Positions 62,645 through 64,000 of a stretch of 64,000 nucleotides of DNA are shown here, one piece after another (the first letter of the stretch is position 1; each line of letters begins with the position of its first letter). The notes under the pieces are model-generated. The model was not told where the DNA came from. It saw only the letters and a list, made by a program, of their open reading frames with translations, and searched no databases. The DNA comes from Desulfocarbo indianensis (GTDB lineage: Bacteria > Desulfobacterota > Desulfarculia > Desulfarculales > Desulfarculaceae). The stretch lies in assembly GCA_001184205.1 (NCBI GenBank), contig LBMP01000007.1:1-64000 (forward strand). The letters are read 5' to 3'. A program made the translations under genes and the position numbers.

Positions 62645-62719
62645 AGGGCCGTAACTCAGCGGGAGAGTGCCATCCTCACACGGTGGAAGTCACGGGTTCA
62701 AATCCCGTCGGCCCTACCA
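62645..62719 (+). tRNA. tRNA-Val(CAC), CCA end encoded
   Basis: Cloverleaf: acceptor AGGGCCG / CGGCCCT, D stem ACTC / GAGT, anticodon stem CCATC / GGTGG with loop CTCACAC (anticodon CAC, Val codon GUG), T stem ACGGG / CCCGT with TTCAAAT loop, discriminator A and encoded CCA. It begins 9 bases after the rluB stop, so it is probably cut from the rluB transcript. Confidence 0.93.
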
Positions 62720-62730
62720 GATAAGAAAAT

Positions 62731-63086
<356 letters not shown>

Positions 63087-63370
63087 AAACAGCCATATCT
63101 TATCCCGTCGAGAATTATTAGTATTTATCAAACGTCAAATAGACGGCTTCGGCTTATTCGGTATCCGCTTGGTTTTATCGATAATGGGATGGTCCAAATT
63201 GAGGCCCCACAGAAGCCGCGGACGCGTAACACTAACCCACTAGTGACAATGTCTTATCCTTCCCTGTATTGGTTTTTCTGCCAGCTTGCATAGGCCTAAG
63301 TACGGGCCAACAACCCAGCCACGGCCAGGATTCACTGAAAGCCTCCCCGCGTGGAATTGAAGACGAACCT
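63087..63370. other. AT-rich gene-free spacer
   Basis: No supportable gene. The left part (to about 63180) keeps the AT-rich composition of the GIY-YIG gene; the right part returns to GC-rich. No copy of the tRNA-Val 3' end was found by eye, so no attachment site is called. Confidence 0.4.
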
Positions 63371-64000
63371 TCAGGTCTTGGCCAGGGGCTCGTACTCTTC
63401 GGAGGATTCCGGTGGGGCGTGGCGGGCTGAGTCCGGGCCGCACGAGTTCAGGGGCAGGACCAGCCGGAAGGTGGAGCCCAGGTCGGGCGCGCTTTCCGCC
63501 GTCAGGTCGCCGCCATGCTCATTGGCGATGCGTTTGGCGATGGCCAGGTTCATGCCCACCGCGTCGGCCTTGGTGCTGAACAGGGGATCGAATAGGAAGG
63601 GCAGGTCCTTGGCCAGGATGCCCACCCCGGTGTCGCACACGCTTATGATGGCCTGGTCGCCGCCGCAAGCCAGGCCCAGGGTGAGCCGCCCGCCCTGGGG
63701 CATGGCCTCCAGGGCGTTGTCCATGAGCACCCGCAGCAGCTTTTCGATCTGCCCGCGGTCAAGCCAGGCCTGCACTTGAGCTTCCTGGCCGGCCTGACCC
63801 TCCAGGGCCAACTCCACGCCCCCGGCCTGGGCCTGGCTCTTGTATTCTTCGCAGAGGCTTTTCAAGAGCGCCCCCAGGTCTTCCGGGGCCAGCATGGGCG
63901 CGGGCATGTCGGCATAGGCCCGCACCTCGCTGACGATTCTTTCCAGGCGGCGCACCCCGGAGAGAATCCTGTTCAGGTACTCGGGGTCGTCAGCGGAGCT
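63371..64000 (-). CDS. Sensor histidine kinase, C-terminal part (5' end outside window)
   Basis: About 209 residues are visible, open to the window edge. The end of a HisKA-like helix region (LNRILSGVRRLERIVSEVRAYA, with the phospho-His outside) leads into a HATPase_c domain: N box LLRVLMDNALEAMPQGG, G1 box ISVCDTGVGILAKDLPFLFDPLFSTK, G2 box GMNLAIAKRIANEHGGDLTAES. G2 reads VGMNLAIAKRI in place of the usual GTGLGLAI, so two glycines are changed. Sensor type and partner regulator are unknown. Confidence 0.88.
   Translation of the reverse strand, partial: SSADDPEYLNRILSGVRRLERIVSEVRAYADMPAPMLAPEDLGALLKSLCEEYKSQAQAGGVELALEGQAGQEAQVQAWLDRGQIEKLLRVLMDNALEAMPQGGRLTLGLACGGDQAIISVCDTGVGILAKDLPFLFDPLFSTKADAVGMNLAIAKRIANEHGGDLTAESAPDLGSTFRLVLPLNSCGPDSARHAPPESSEEYEPLAKT

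Overview
The window is GC-rich (clearly above 60% by eye), gene-dense chromosome. Its content suggests a strictly anaerobic, respiring Desulfobacterota-type bacterium, perhaps Desulfarculales-like. Pointers are the yicC-remA-gmk block, DUF4416, a liv ABC operon with fatty-acyl and phenylacetate-type CoA ligases, TRAP transport, a ferredoxin-fused EtfA, a DUF6125 protein and a PEP-CTERM protein. The assignment rests on gene content, not on a marker tree.

Layout. 1-6484: end of a UDP-glucose dehydrogenase gene, DUF4416, yicC, remA-like and gmk on the + strand, then a convergent - strand run (pterin-binding methyltransferase-like protein, TatD, Maf, YggS, RlmB). 6578-7856: REP-like palindromes and a dNTPase. 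8145-16647: + strand branched-chain/aromatic-acid type ABC operon livG-acyl-CoA synthetase-livHM-SBP-livF-PaaK-like. 16929-18764: HD-GYP and PilZ proteins (c-di-GMP). 19603-31864: one - strand block with TRAP dctPQM, three-subunit molybdenum hydroxylase, MoxR/VWA pair, YqeB and XdhC. 32124-44876: a second - strand operon with CoA-transferase, EtfBA (ferredoxin-fused EtfA), acyl-CoA dehydrogenase, GntR/FCD regulator, two-subunit B12 mutase, hydantoinase A/B pair, a small membrane protein and a phenylacetate-type CoA ligase. 45199-48946: a divergent hydroxyacyl-CoA dehydrogenase/enoyl-CoA hydratase fusion and a further CoA ligase behind a cobalamin riboswitch. 49641-62636: mixed housekeeping (PEP-CTERM protein, ProC, sigma54 activator, Xaa-Pro peptidase, XerD, DHH-CBS-tRNA nucleotidyltransferase, M50 protease, ScpA, ScpB, RluB). 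62645-63086: tRNA-Val(CAC) and an AT-rich GIY-YIG gene. 63371-64000: 3' end of a histidine kinase gene.

Main interpretation. The 19.6-47.2 kb region holds together the enzyme classes of the anaerobic indole-3-acetate (auxin) pathway worked out in Aromatoleum: Mo-hydroxylase (indole to oxindole), ATP-dependent hydantoinase-type lactam opening, phenylacetate-type CoA ligase, class III CoA-transferase, B12 mutase on a phenylsuccinyl/benzylmalonyl-type CoA ester, decarboxylating acyl-CoA dehydrogenase with ETF, and a beta-oxidation fusion protein. Here they are joined to a TRAP importer, a selenium-type Mo-hydroxylase maturation set and a GntR regulator with a visible promoter-operator. The end product would be 2-aminobenzoyl-CoA plus acetyl-CoA. 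Substrate identity is inferred, not shown.
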